Counted from the stretch's first letter, positions 17,655 to 26,605 are shown. The stretch: 64,000 bases of DNA from Clostridium sp. BJN0001 (GCF_022869825.1 NZ_CP094971.1:931501-995500), one strand, 5' to 3'. The notes: a model not told the origin generated them from the sequence alone. Numbers and translations are program-made.

Positions 17655-18239
17655 GTGAATTACGATAATATGAGTAAAAAGGATCTTATTTATAGTCTAA
17701 CACAGAAGGATTGTATGCTTTTGAAATTATGTGAAGAAAATAAAAAATTAAATTACTTAGCTAGTACAGATGCAATGACAGGTGTTTTTAATAGAAAAGC
17801 AGGTTTAGAACTTTTAGAAACAAAATTTAAATTATCAAATATTAATAATGAAAATTTAGTTGTCTGTTTTCTTGATGTAGATAAATTAAAAACTGTAAAT
17901 GATACTTTTGGACATCAAGAGGGTGATAAACTTTTAATAAACGCAGCCAAAATTCTAAAGAAAAGTATTAGGAAAACTGATTTTATAATTAGAATGGGTG
18001 GAGACGAATTTTTAGCAGTTTTTCCAGAAACAATAATGAAAGAGGTAGATAAAATCTGGATGAAAGTTTTGAGCTTATTAGAAAAAATTAATAAAAATAA
18101 TCAAAAATATAAATTAAGCTTTAGTTATGGATTTTACGAGTATAACAAAGAAACAGAAGAAAATTTAACTGTTAAAGACTTAATAAAAAAAGCAGATAGA
18201 AAAATGTATAAAACAAAAAGAAAAAAAGGAATTATGTAA
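17655..18239 (+). CDS. Diguanylate cyclase (GGDEF)
   Basis: The 194-residue protein is a short N-terminal helix followed by a full GGDEF domain. The active-site loop GGDEF is in IIRMGGDEFLAVFPE, the LVVCFLDVDKLKTVNDTFGHQEGD strand supplies metal and GTP contacts, and an RxxD inhibitory site (RKTD) sits five residues before GGDEF. It should make cyclic di-GMP from two GTP and be product-inhibited. GTG 17655 has an AGGGAGA site five bases upstream. There is no membrane or sensor domain, so it is cytosolic and perhaps controlled by a partner or by expression. Confidence 0.92.
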   Translation: MNYDNMSKKDLIYSLTQKDCMLLKLCEENKKLNYLASTDAMTGVFNRKAGLELLETKFKLSNINNENLVVCFLDVDKLKTVNDTFGHQEGDKLLINAAKILKKSIRKTDFIIRMGGDEFLAVFPETIMKEVDKIWMKVLSLLEKINKNNQKYKLSFSYGFYEYNKETEENLTVKDLIKKADRKMYKTKRKKGIM

Positions 18240-18292
18240 TAAATGCAGAAAGATAAATTAGGTTATATTATCTAAAGGAGAAAAATTTTGTA

Positions 18293-19306
18293 ATGGAAAA
18301 ATTTAAAGCAGAAGCATTGTTATATATTTATAATAGACTATTTGAAGGAAAAATAGTTAAAAGGCAATATGTTTTAGACAATTTTGAGATTAAAGAAAGA
18401 ACTTTTTACAGATACATAAAGGATATAAGAAAATTTATTGAAAATCCTAATGGTGAATTAATGGGCAAAGAAGTAGTATTAGACAGGTCAAAAGGAGGTT
18501 ATATTCTTAGAGGTAAGATGGAAAAAGATCTTAGCGAAAAGGAAGTTTTAGCTATTTCTAAAGTCCTTTTAGAAAGCAGAGGATTTGTAAAGACAGAGCT
18601 AGAAGATATGCTCTATAAGCTTCTTGAAAATTGTATAAGCGAAGATAAAGACAATATTAAAAAAATTATAGGAAATGAGTTTGTTAACTATGTTTCACCA
18701 CAACATGGCAAAAAAATTCTAGACAAGTTATGGCAAATAAGTAATGCTATAAAAGAACAGAAAATAGTAAGCATTGGTTATTACAAAGTTGGTATTGATG
18801 GCAAATTGCAAAAAGAAATTTCAAGAAGAAATGTATATCCACAAGGATTGTTATTTTCAGAATATTATTTTTATTTAATAGCATTTATTGAAGGTAGAAA
18901 ATATGAATATCCTGCTATTTATAGAGTAGATAGAATTGAAGATTTAAGCATTAGCGATAAAAAATATAAAGTAGAGTATAGTAAAAGGTTTAAAGATGGA
19001 GAGTTTAGAAAATTAATTCAATTCATGCAGACAGGAGAACTTGAAAGAGTAAAATTCAAATTTACAGGTAAATCTATTGAAGCAGTTTTAGACAGGCTCC
19101 CTAATGCTAAAGTAGTAAAGGAAAAAGAAGGAGAATACATAGTAGAAGCAAAATTATTTGGTAAAGGTATAAAAATGTGGCTTTTAAGTCAAGGGGATTC
19201 TATAGAAGTTTTAGGTTCTGATAAATTAAGAGAAGAAATGATTCAAACTATTGAAAATATGAGAAAAAAATATACAAAAAAAGATAATAAATTAGAATTT
19301 ATTTAA
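18293..19306 (+). CDS. HTH-WYL domain transcriptional regulator
   Basis: The N-terminus has a DeoR/HTH_11-like winged helix (KRQYVLDNFEIKERTFYRYIKDIRKFIE). The middle carries the WYL domain (VSIGYYKVG through VYPQGLLFSEYYFYLIAFIEGRKYEYPAIYRVDRI), followed by a WCX-like C-terminal domain. WYL regulators sense nucleic acid or nucleotide ligands and often control DNA-damage or defence genes, but this one has no obvious target next door. The AAAGGAG site is 12 bases from the ATG. It ends at a bidirectional terminator. Confidence 0.88.
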   Translation: MEKFKAEALLYIYNRLFEGKIVKRQYVLDNFEIKERTFYRYIKDIRKFIENPNGELMGKEVVLDRSKGGYILRGKMEKDLSEKEVLAISKVLLESRGFVKTELEDMLYKLLENCISEDKDNIKKIIGNEFVNYVSPQHGKKILDKLWQISNAIKEQKIVSIGYYKVGIDGKLQKEISRRNVYPQGLLFSEYYFYLIAFIEGRKYEYPAIYRVDRIEDLSISDKKYKVEYSKRFKDGEFRKLIQFMQTGELERVKFKFTGKSIEAVLDRLPNAKVVKEKEGEYIVEAKLFGKGIKMWLLSQGDSIEVLGSDKLREEMIQTIENMRKKYTKKDNKLEFI

Positions 19307-19311
19307 TAAAT

Positions 19312-19350
19312 ACCCCTTGGCAAAAGCATATTATTATTTGCCAAGGGGTT
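19312..19350. terminator. Bidirectional terminator between convergent genes
   Basis: CCCCTTGGCAAA (19313-19324) and TTTGCCAAGGGG (19337-19348) form a perfect 12-bp stem. A/T tracts on both sides allow function for the WYL gene and for the minus-strand kinase gene. Confidence 0.9.
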
Positions 19351-19398
19351 ATATTAATATATTAAAATGAGAGATTTAATATATATGAGAACTTTATA

Positions 19399-20328
19399 TT
19401 ATAAATTCAAAGTTACACTGCTGATCTTTTTAATTAAGATAACCCCTTTTTTTATTAAAGGTAAAATAAAATCTTCAAATTCTTTATTTCTTGTTTCGTT
19501 TAGATTATCTCCAGTTTTTAAGGATATAGTAACGTTAATTAACCATCTTAAAGTTGAGAGCACTTCAAAATATTCAAAATTATTTATGTTTTCATTTCTT
19601 ATCTCTTTATATTTTTTTAATGCGGTTTTTGCAAAATCTTCAAAGCTTCCTCTTTGCATTAATGTATACATCCACGCTAAATCAAATCTATAATCTCCAA
19701 TGCCCCACAATAAATCGATTATATGAACGTTTTTATTTTTATCAACGATTACATTCCATGGATGATAATCCCTATGGATTATAGATAATTTTTCATTTGT
19801 AACATTTAGCTTTTCTTTTTTTAGCCAATCTATTACTTCAATAAAAGAATTTAATTTATTTTCATTTACTAATATTTCAATATCACGTATCTCTTTTTCA
19901 ATAAAAGTAATAGTAGAATTATTTAATAATTTCTTATTTAGTATTGAAAGGTCTAATTCATGGAGTTTTACAAAAGCTTTTACAAATTTTTTTAATAACA
20001 AATCTTTTTCATGTTCAGATGCAGATTCATAGCATGTCCACAAGTTTTCTCCTTCAATTTGTTCCATAACTATATATGGTTTTTCATCTGTATAATTGAC
20101 CATTATAGGCTTTGGAACTGGATAATTTGCATTATAAAGTAAGTTTAATCCTGTCCATTCTTGTTTTATATTATATAGACAGTTTTTGCTGCTATTATAA
20201 GTCTTAATTACATATTTTTTATTAGTATATTTAAATTTTAAAGATATAATTTCTCCAGCCCACCCTGATTTTAAAACTTTGCTATTTTTTATATTAAAAC
20301 CAAGCTTATCTTCAATATATTCATACAT
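19399..20328 (-). CDS. APH-family phosphotransferase (kinase-like)
   Basis: The 309-residue protein has the aminoglycoside phosphotransferase/choline kinase fold. Visible are a lysine strand (KKYVIKTYN), the hinge (PYIVMEQIEGENLW), the catalytic loop HRDYHPWN with Asp and Asn, and the metal-binding IIDLLWG. It lies 29 bp downstream of a GH13 gene on the same strand and shares its LacI-type operator, so a sugar or metabolite kinase role is more likely than drug resistance. That is inference from context. No ligand-specific residue can be named. Confidence 0.8.
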   Translation of the reverse strand: MYEYIEDKLGFNIKNSKVLKSGWAGEIISLKFKYTNKKYVIKTYNSSKNCLYNIKQEWTGLNLLYNANYPVPKPIMVNYTDEKPYIVMEQIEGENLWTCYESASEHEKDLLLKKFVKAFVKLHELDLSILNKKLLNNSTITFIEKEIRDIEILVNENKLNSFIEVIDWLKKEKLNVTNEKLSIIHRDYHPWNVIVDKNKNVHIIDLLWGIGDYRFDLAWMYTLMQRGSFEDFAKTALKKYKEIRNENINNFEYFEVLSTLRWLINVTISLKTGDNLNETRNKEFEDFILPLIKKGVILIKKISSVTLNL

Positions 20329-20357
20329 AGGTAAATACTCCTTTTAATGTTTAATTT

Positions 20358-21605
20358 CTATTGCACTTTAAAGCTTGTACTGTCTAATTCGACTCCATTT
20401 AAGGATTGTTTTTGAGGACCAAAATTAATAAAGACTGTAACTTTTTTATCTTTATATACTCTTTCAAATTCAAACATCATTTCTTTGCAGGCTATAAAAT
20501 TAATACTTCCTTTTTGGAGAGCTTCGCTATTATTTCTAAGTTGTATTAAATCCTTTAAGAAATTATGGATATCATAGTCCCATTTTGTTTGATCCCACTC
20601 CATAGTACCTCTACAATAAGGATCATCTCCGCCTTTTAAACCTATTTCATCTCCATAGTATATAAGAGGCATTCCAGGGAATAAAAATAAAAATGCATAA
20701 AATAATTTTTCTTTTTTTATATCACAATTGCAGTAGTTAAAAATTCTCTCAGTATCATGGCTGCCAGACATATTAAAACAGCAATGAATATTTTCTTTAT
20801 ATGTGTTTTCTATGAATTTCCATTCATCTATGAAGATTGAAGCATCTATACTTTGTCTTTTGACAGCTTTATATATTAAATCTCTAAAAGAATAATTCAT
20901 AACTCCATCAAAATATTTAGGAACAAATTTTTTGCCGCATCCCCATATTTCACCTACTATATAAAGTTTAGTACATTCTCTTATTTTTTCTAATAAAGAA
21001 TCATCTATATAATAAGGCACGTCCAATCTTAGACCATCTATGCCCATACTTTCCCAATATTTAACTACATCTACTATATATTTTTGTACTTCTGGATTTT
21101 TTGTATTTAAACGAGGCATATTAGAGCAGCCGCCAAAAGTTCTATAATTAGGATTATTTGTTACTTTAACAGGATAACTAAAAATTTCATACCAATCTTT
21201 GTATTTTGATTTCTCTTGATTTTTTAAAATATCTTTAAATGCAAAAAAATCAGGATTTGTATGATTAAAAACACCATCAATAATTATTTTTATATTTTTT
21301 TCATGAGCTTTTTTTATTAGTTCTTTAAAATCATCTAAGTTTCCAAAAGATGCATCTATTTCATAGTAATCTACAGTATCGTATTTATGATTAGAATAAG
21401 ATTTAAAAATTGGATTTAAATAGATTGCAGTAATTTCAAGGGTAGAGAGGTAATCTAATTTTTCTATAATACCTTTTAAATCTCCTCCCATAACACAATT
21501 TGAATCAACTTCGCTGCCCCATTTTTTTAAACCTTTTACGTTATCTTTTTCTTTAGATTTATTAAATCTATCGGGAAAAATTTGATATATTATTTCGCTA
21601 TTCAT
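20358..21605 (-). CDS. Intracellular GH13 glycosidase (neopullulanase/cyclomaltodextrinase-like)
   Basis: The 415-residue enzyme begins directly with the catalytic barrel (IIYQIFPDRFN), lacking a signal peptide and the N-terminal domain of typical cyclomaltodextrinases. GH13 motifs are complete: DGVFNHTN, GLRLDVPYYI (nucleophile Asp), YIVGEIWG (acid/base Glu) and SGSHDTER. MPLIYYGDEIGLKGGDDPYCRGTM is typical of the neopullulanase/alpha-glucosidase group. It should cleave imported maltodextrins in the cytoplasm. The C-terminal beta domain is short. A perfect LacI-type operator and consensus promoter lie upstream and a kinase gene follows in the operon. Confidence 0.92.
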   Translation of the reverse strand: MNSEIIYQIFPDRFNKSKEKDNVKGLKKWGSEVDSNCVMGGDLKGIIEKLDYLSTLEITAIYLNPIFKSYSNHKYDTVDYYEIDASFGNLDDFKELIKKAHEKNIKIIIDGVFNHTNPDFFAFKDILKNQEKSKYKDWYEIFSYPVKVTNNPNYRTFGGCSNMPRLNTKNPEVQKYIVDVVKYWESMGIDGLRLDVPYYIDDSLLEKIRECTKLYIVGEIWGCGKKFVPKYFDGVMNYSFRDLIYKAVKRQSIDASIFIDEWKFIENTYKENIHCCFNMSGSHDTERIFNYCNCDIKKEKLFYAFLFLFPGMPLIYYGDEIGLKGGDDPYCRGTMEWDQTKWDYDIHNFLKDLIQLRNNSEALQKGSINFIACKEMMFEFERVYKDKKVTVFINFGPQKQSLNGVELDSTSFKVQ

Positions 21606-21626
21606 TATTAATCCTCCTAATTATAA

Positions 21627-21682
21627 ATTAACGAAACCGGTTTCGTTAATTTTAGTATAATACGAAGATATAATACTTTCAA
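21627..21682 (-). promoter_or_regulatory. Promoter and LacI-type operator of the GH13-kinase operon
   Basis: On the minus strand TTGAAA (21677-21682) and TATACT (21654-21659) are 17 bp apart. A perfect 24-bp palindrome, ATTAACGAAACC and its complement (21627-21650), lies directly downstream over the transcription start. The central CCGG flanked by GAAA/TTTC is the classic half-site pattern for LacI-family repressors, and a LacI gene is divergently placed at 21781. Confidence 0.88.
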
Positions 21683-21780
21683 TAGATTTATAAAAAATAA
21701 TTATAATATAAAACTTTTATATTATAATATTTAAGAAAGAGTATTTAGTTAAAACTATATAAAAGATAGAGGTAAAGACG

Positions 21781-22785
21781 ATGAAAGTTACTATAAATGA
21801 TATAGCAAAAAAGGCTAATGTATCTAAATCTACAGTGTCTAAAGTTATAAATGATGATAATTCAATATCAGAAAAAACTAAATTAAAGATAAGAAAAATA
21901 ATAAAAGAATTTAATTATATTCCAAATAATTCTGCAAGGCAGCTTGCTTTAAAAAATACTTCTAATATAGGACTTTTAGTAGATACAAGAAGAAGAGAAT
22001 ACTTTTTAAATCCTTTTTTTTATAACATAATAGGTGGAGCTGAAAATGTAGTTGGAAATAACAACTATGAGCTTACCATAACAAATATAAATTTATTAGA
22101 GAATAATGAAGAATTTTTAAAAAGACTTGTATATAGCAAGAAAGTGGATGGAATAATAATACCAACGTCAATAGTTGATGAAAAAATTGTAGATAAATTA
22201 AATGAATTAAAATTCCCATATGTATTAATAGGTGAAGCAGAAAAATTTGAAAATTCAAGCTGGGTTGATGTAAACAATATTGAAGGTGGAGAAATAGGGA
22301 CAAAATATTTACTAGAAAAAGGGGCAGAAAACATAGTTTTTATTGGAGGAAATTCAAAAAATGGTATCGCTAAAAGCAGAATATGCGGGTGCAAAAATAT
22401 AATTTCTAAAAATAGTAAGACTAATTTTGATATAAGGGAGTGTCCTTCTTCAAAAGAAGGTGGATATACTTTAGCTAAAGATATTTTAAAAGAAGAGAAA
22501 AAAATAGATTCAATAATATGTGTAAACAATTATGTTGCATTTGGTGTAATGAAAGCAATAAAAGAAAAAAATATAAATATTCCAAATGATATTAGAGTTT
22601 TAACATTTGATAATGAACCAATTTCTGAATATACAACTCCTGCATTAACTTGTCTTAACGTTGATACTTTTAAATTAGGAGAAACTGCAGCTAAGATACT
22701 TATGAAAAAAATAAAAGATGATAAGTTTGAAAACGAAAGGGTACTCATATCGCCAGAGCTCATTATACGGCAATCTACACTTTAA
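21781..22785 (+). CDS. LacI-family sugar-responsive repressor
   Basis: The first 60 residues are a LacI headpiece (TINDIAKKANVSKSTVSKVIND, then the hinge helix NNSARQLA). The rest is a periplasmic-binding-protein-like effector domain with the usual segments (IGLLVDT, VDGIIIPTS, FIGG, VLTFDNEPISEY, TTPALTCLNVD). The length of 334 is standard. It is divergent from the GH13-kinase operon, whose promoter contains a perfect palindromic operator, so it is likely a maltodextrin-type repressor. The effector identity is inferred only. Confidence 0.92.
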   Translation: MKVTINDIAKKANVSKSTVSKVINDDNSISEKTKLKIRKIIKEFNYIPNNSARQLALKNTSNIGLLVDTRRREYFLNPFFYNIIGGAENVVGNNNYELTITNINLLENNEEFLKRLVYSKKVDGIIIPTSIVDEKIVDKLNELKFPYVLIGEAEKFENSSWVDVNNIEGGEIGTKYLLEKGAENIVFIGGNSKNGIAKSRICGCKNIISKNSKTNFDIRECPSSKEGGYTLAKDILKEEKKIDSIICVNNYVAFGVMKAIKEKNINIPNDIRVLTFDNEPISEYTTPALTCLNVDTFKLGETAAKILMKKIKDDKFENERVLISPELIIRQSTL

Positions 22786-22823
22786 TATAAAAATTTGAAC
22801 TAGAGAAATGAGAGGTTTAAATT

Positions 22824-23708
22824 ATGGAAAACATAATAGAAACAAAAAATTTAACTAAGAGTTATGGAAAAGCAAGAGGAATTATAGATTTAAATTTAGA
22901 AGTACATAAGGGGGAAATATTTGGATTTATAGGCCCAAATGGAGCAGGAAAGTCAACAACTATAAGAACATTATTGTCCATAATATATCAAACTAGTGGA
23001 GAGGCAAAGATATTTGGAATGGATTCGATAAAAGATGCTGTTAATATAAAAAAAGAAATAGGATATCTGCCATCTGAGGTTAACTATTATGATGATATGA
23101 AAGTAAGGGATATACTTAAGTATTCAGCAAAATTTTATAATAAAGACTGCACAAAGAGAATAAAAGAATTAAGTGAATTTTTAGAATTAGATTTAAATAA
23201 AAAAATAGAAGATCTCTCTTTAGGAAATAAAAAGAAAACAGCAATAATTCAGGCTGTTTTACATGAGCCAAAGCTTTTGATTTTAGATGAACCAACAAGC
23301 GGATTAGATCCTTTAATGCAGTCTAGATTTTTTGAAATATTAAAAGAGGAAAATAGAAAAGGAACAACTATATTTTTCTCATCTCATATTTTAAGTGAAG
23401 TTCAAAAAATGTGCAGTAAAGTGGCAATAATAAAAGAGGGAAGAATACTTAGAGTTGAAGAGATAGAAAAGCTTAGAAAGAATAAATATAAGAAAATAAG
23501 AATTGAATTTGAAAGTGAAAAAGATGCTGAAGATTTTAGTTTTCAAGGTGTTTTAAATAAAAAAGTAGAAAATAGAACTGTAAGTTTTATATATAATGGG
23601 CAAATAATAAATATAGTAAATAATTTATATGAAAAGAAAATAGATAATTTATGGATAGAAGAACCATCACTAGAAGAGATATTCATGCACTACTATACAG
23701 AAAAATAG
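22824..23708 (+). CDS. ABC transporter ATP-binding protein (ABC-2 type exporter)
   Basis: Walker A is GPNGAGKSTT, Walker B is LLILDEPTSGLDPL, and the H-loop is FFSSHILSEV. The signature is the variant LSLGNKKK instead of LSGGQ, common in bacitracin/lantibiotic-type ABC-2 ATPases. It pairs with the permease 33 bp downstream to make a small-molecule or peptide exporter at the membrane. It follows the LacI gene by 38 bp, so readthrough is possible, but a functional link is not evident. Confidence 0.92.
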   Translation: MENIIETKNLTKSYGKARGIIDLNLEVHKGEIFGFIGPNGAGKSTTIRTLLSIIYQTSGEAKIFGMDSIKDAVNIKKEIGYLPSEVNYYDDMKVRDILKYSAKFYNKDCTKRIKELSEFLELDLNKKIEDLSLGNKKKTAIIQAVLHEPKLLILDEPTSGLDPLMQSRFFEILKEENRKGTTIFFSSHILSEVQKMCSKVAIIKEGRILRVEEIEKLRKNKYKKIRIEFESEKDAEDFSFQGVLNKKVENRTVSFIYNGQIINIVNNLYEKKIDNLWIEEPSLEEIFMHYYTEK

Positions 23709-23741
23709 CAAATTTACTTTATAAATTAAAAGGAGGAGCAA

Positions 23742-24542
23742 ATGAATATTTTTAAAAGAGAAATTTATAAAAATAGAAAATCTTTTATAGTATGGACAAT
23801 AATCTTGCTAGTTTTAAGTTTATATGTAGTAGCGTTATTTCCTACTATGGCAGATCAAGCTGATAGAATGAAAGATGTGTTTAAGTCAATGCCAAAAGCA
23901 TTTTTAGATGCATTTAATGTTAATAAATTGGATATGGGAACTATCTTAGGATTTTTTGGAATGGAAGGATATTTATTTATAACACTTTTAGGAAGTATGT
24001 ATTCTATTTTATTGGGTGCAGGTATAATTTCAAAAGAAGAGGATGAAAAAACAATAGAATTTTTACTATCAAAACCTATAAGCAGAAATAATATCCTTGT
24101 AAGTAAAATGGCAGCGACATTTATATATATAATTCTGTTTAATTTAATTATAGTAATATTTAATTACTTTGAATTTGAAGCGGTTAAAAGAGGGAACTTT
24201 GATAAAGAAACATTTTTATTACTGTCAGTAGCACCGCTATTAATTCATATAACATTTGCATCAATAGGATTTTTAATGTCGATGTTTATTGTAAGAGCTA
24301 AAAGTGTACTTCCAACTTCTATAGGAATTGTTTTAGGTACTTACTTTTTAGGAATTATATCTGCAATGACAGATAAAACAGAAAATTTGAAATATATATC
24401 ACCTTTTAAGTATGTCGATGCAGCTGATATTATTTTAAATAAGAAAATTGATTCTATATATTTACTTATAATGGCTATTATAGTATTTTCATGTATTGGA
24501 GCAACATATGTTATATATAATAAAAAAGATATTAGAATATAA
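23742..24542 (+). CDS. ABC-2 type permease
   Basis: The 266-residue protein has about six hydrophobic segments. EEDEKTIEFLLSKPISRNNILVSK is the conserved cytoplasmic coupling helix typical of ABC-2 permeases that partner with soluble ATPases. It follows its ATPase closely, with an AAGGAGG site. The C-terminal end returns to the cytoplasm (YNKKDIRI). The exported substrate is unknown. Confidence 0.88.
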   Translation: MNIFKREIYKNRKSFIVWTIILLVLSLYVVALFPTMADQADRMKDVFKSMPKAFLDAFNVNKLDMGTILGFFGMEGYLFITLLGSMYSILLGAGIISKEEDEKTIEFLLSKPISRNNILVSKMAATFIYIILFNLIIVIFNYFEFEAVKRGNFDKETFLLLSVAPLLIHITFASIGFLMSMFIVRAKSVLPTSIGIVLGTYFLGIISAMTDKTENLKYISPFKYVDAADIILNKKIDSIYLLIMAIIVFSCIGATYVIYNKKDIRI

Positions 24543-24639
24543 TTAAAATTTTAGTATATATTATGATAATTGTTATACTTAAAGCATTTGTGGTATTATT
24601 TTGTTGAAATTATCTGTAAGTTAAAAAGGAGATACACAA

Positions 24640-25266
24640 ATGAATTTTAAAATTATTGATAAACAAGATTGGAATAGAAAAGAACATTTTGAACATTATT
24701 TTTCTGAAATTCCTTGTACATATAGTATAACTGCTAAATTGGACATCACTAAAATAAAAAATTCAAATAAAAAGTTATATCAAACAATGCTATATTTTAT
24801 TACAAAAATAGTTAATAAACATAGCGAATTTAAAACATCTTTTGATGATAATGGGAATCTTGGAGTTTTTGATGGGATGATTCCATCTTATACAATATTT
24901 CATAAAGATACAGAAACTTTTTCTATTATTTGGACAAAGTATTCTGATAATTATGATGTTTTTTGCAAATCATATCAAAAAGATATGGATATGTATGGCT
25001 CAGTAAAAAGCTTTATAGCAAAGAAGGATATGCCTTCTAATAGTTTTTCAGTATCAATGGTGCCATGGACATCATTTGATGGATTTAATTTAAATCTGCA
25101 GAAAGGATACAAATATTTGCTGCCGATTTTTACAATTGGAAAGTATTATGAAGAAAATGGAAAATATATTATACCTTTAGCAATACAAGCTCATCATGCA
25201 GTATGCGATGGATTTCATGTCTGCCGTTTTATAAATGAATTGCAGGAGGTTATAGATGAAAGATAG
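24640..25266 (+). CDS. cat: Type A chloramphenicol acetyltransferase
   Basis: The catalytic motif HHAVCDG carries the active-site His and the structural Asp of CATs, and the family opening (DWNRKEHFEHYF) is present. PSYTIFHKDTETFSIIWT and FDGFNLNLQKGYKYLLPIFTIGKYY closely recall clostridial CatP-type enzymes. Length of 208 residues is normal for the trimeric enzyme, which O-acetylates chloramphenicol using acetyl-CoA. The final codons overlap the start of a GNAT gene, so both are coupled. The gene's base composition does not stand out from the window, which argues for a resident rather than newly acquired copy. Confidence 0.88.
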   Translation: MNFKIIDKQDWNRKEHFEHYFSEIPCTYSITAKLDITKIKNSNKKLYQTMLYFITKIVNKHSEFKTSFDDNGNLGVFDGMIPSYTIFHKDTETFSIIWTKYSDNYDVFCKSYQKDMDMYGSVKSFIAKKDMPSNSFSVSMVPWTSFDGFNLNLQKGYKYLLPIFTIGKYYEENGKYIIPLAIQAHHAVCDGFHVCRFINELQEVIDER

Positions 25267-25948
25267 AGCACTTAAATATTTAGAAAAGAACCATTTATTG
25301 CATATGGGAATGATAGATTCAATACATAAAAGTGCAGCAGAAATATTATATGCCAAGACAGATGGAGTACTTATAAAAGAGAAAAAAAGCAATGCTTATA
25401 TGGTATCTGTCAACAATTTTGAAAAAGGGCGAGAATTAATAAATAGTATATCTGAATGTAATCTTATAGTTTCACATCAAAAATATATGGTGGATTACAT
25501 ATTAAATAGATTTGGATTAAGTGAGAAACTTGAATGCGTTCAAGTAGTATATATGGATAAAACTAAAATAAATATAAAAAAAGAACTTAAAATAAAGAAG
25601 TTAGAACCATTTCAAATAAAAGTTGTATTAGAACATTATGATAAATTATCTAGTAGTGAAATTGAAATTCTTTTGAAAAATGGAAAGTTATTTGGAGGAT
25701 ATAAGAATGGAACACTTATAGGTTTTGTTGGAAATCATTTGGAAGGAAGCATAGGACTATTAGAAGTATTTCCTAAATATAGACGTTTAGGATATGGAGA
25801 AGCACTTGAAGGTTATATAGTAAATCAAATGCTTGAAAAAGGTCTAGTACCCTTTGCACAGGTTGAAACAAAAAATCAAAAATCAATAGCTCTTCAGAAT
25901 AAACTGGAATTTAGCATATCAAGTGAAAAATTATATTGGATATTTTAG
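25256..25948 (+). CDS. GNAT-family acetyltransferase overlapping cat
   Basis: The start ATG at 25256 lies 11 bp inside the end of cat, with GGAGG about eight bases before. The C-terminal part has the acetyl-CoA loop LEVFPKYRRLGYGEALEGYI and a closing strand (QVETKNQKSIALQNKLEFSISSE), as in GNAT proteins. The N-terminal half is a separate alpha/beta segment. The overlap with cat suggests a co-produced acetyl-CoA-dependent enzyme. Substrate unknown. Confidence 0.82.
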   Translation: MKDRALKYLEKNHLLHMGMIDSIHKSAAEILYAKTDGVLIKEKKSNAYMVSVNNFEKGRELINSISECNLIVSHQKYMVDYILNRFGLSEKLECVQVVYMDKTKINIKKELKIKKLEPFQIKVVLEHYDKLSSSEIEILLKNGKLFGGYKNGTLIGFVGNHLEGSIGLLEVFPKYRRLGYGEALEGYIVNQMLEKGLVPFAQVETKNQKSIALQNKLEFSISSEKLYWIF

Positions 25949-25979
25949 TGAATTTTTAATCAGCCAAAATATCCAATAT
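25933..25979. terminator. Hairpin between convergent genes, overlapping a stop codon
   Basis: A perfect 14-bp stem joins ATATTGGATATTTT (25933-25946) and AAAATATCCAATAT (25966-25979). The GNAT stop codon begins at the end of the first arm. The T-rich loop and flanks suggest a two-way terminator. Confidence 0.7.
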
Positions 25980-25995
25980 AAACATTCTGCTATTA

Positions 25996-26187
25996 TTAAT
26001 TTAAGAAAAAAATATCTTCAACTTTTAAATTTAATAGTATAGCAATTTTCATTGCAAGTTCCAATGAAGGATTGTATTTATCATTTTCTATGGCAATTAT
26101 TGTTTGGCGGCTTACACCTAATTGTTTTGCCATATCTTCTTGGCGTAAGTTAGCTTTTTTTCTAAGCTTTTTTATATTATTTTTCAT
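25996..26187 (-). CDS. Small XRE-family HTH regulator
   Basis: A 63-residue single-domain Cro/C1-type repressor: LRQEDMAKQLGVSRQTIIAIENDKYNPSLELAMKIAILL spans the five-helix DNA-binding fold. Such small YozG-like proteins often pair with a membrane protein. It lies 12 bp downstream of the 3-TM gene in one operon. An inverted repeat over the operon promoter (26559-26605) is its probable operator, giving autorepression. Confidence 0.9.
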   Translation of the reverse strand: MKNNIKKLRKKANLRQEDMAKQLGVSRQTIIAIENDKYNPSLELAMKIAILLNLKVEDIFFLN

Positions 26188-26199
26188 ACGATCTCCTGT

Positions 26200-26529
26200 T
26201 TAATTATGCATTAATAGATAGGAACCAATAGATAAAAGAAGAGCAATAAGAGCGACAAATATAATAATATACGATAAAATTTTATTTGGTTCTTTATACT
26301 CATCATCTCCAGAAATCATTTTTCTTTTCATAACTATTTCTGAAAGCTGCTGAATAGATAAGGTGATTATTAGACATATAGAGGGTAAGCTACTATATGT
26401 TCCTTTATTAAAAAAAACCTGAAAACATTCATATAATACCCAAAGTGTTAATATAAGTACCGATGATTTAAAACCTAATTCCTCAGAACGCAATCTAATG
26501 GTTCTATTCATTTCATCCATTTTTTTCAT
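26200..26529 (-). CDS. Small integral membrane protein paired with XRE regulator
   Basis: A 109-residue protein with three hydrophobic segments (about 23-40, 47-63 and 84-105). ATG 26529 follows an AAGGAGG site. Family not recognised with certainty; it has the size and partner of DUF-type membrane proteins commonly encoded with YozG-like XRE regulators. The N-terminal MNRTIRLRSEELGFKSS is probably cytoplasmic. Function unknown. Confidence 0.8.
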   Translation of the reverse strand: MKKMDEMNRTIRLRSEELGFKSSVLILTLWVLYECFQVFFNKGTYSSLPSICLIITLSIQQLSEIVMKRKMISGDDEYKEPNKILSYIIIFVALIALLLSIGSYLLMHN

Positions 26530-26558
26530 TAAAATATACCTCCTTAAAATGTTAAATG

Positions 26559-26605
26559 TTCTTTACATTTATTATTATAGCCATGGCGTGCAAAAATGTA
26601 AAGAA
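26559..26605 (-). promoter_or_regulatory. Promoter and inverted-repeat operator of the XRE operon
   Basis: On the minus strand TTTACA (26597-26602) and TATAAT (26574-26579) are 17 bp apart. Twelve-base inverted arms TTCTTTACATTT (26559-26570) and AAATGTAAAGAA (26594-26605) bracket the promoter; one arm overlaps the -35 box and the other lies near the transcription start. Binding by the XRE dimer there would block transcription. Confidence 0.75.

Noticed and set aside
19367-19784. Plus-strand frames inside the APH kinase gene
   Set aside because: They oppose a well-supported minus-strand gene with intact kinase motifs and have hydrophobic shadow composition.
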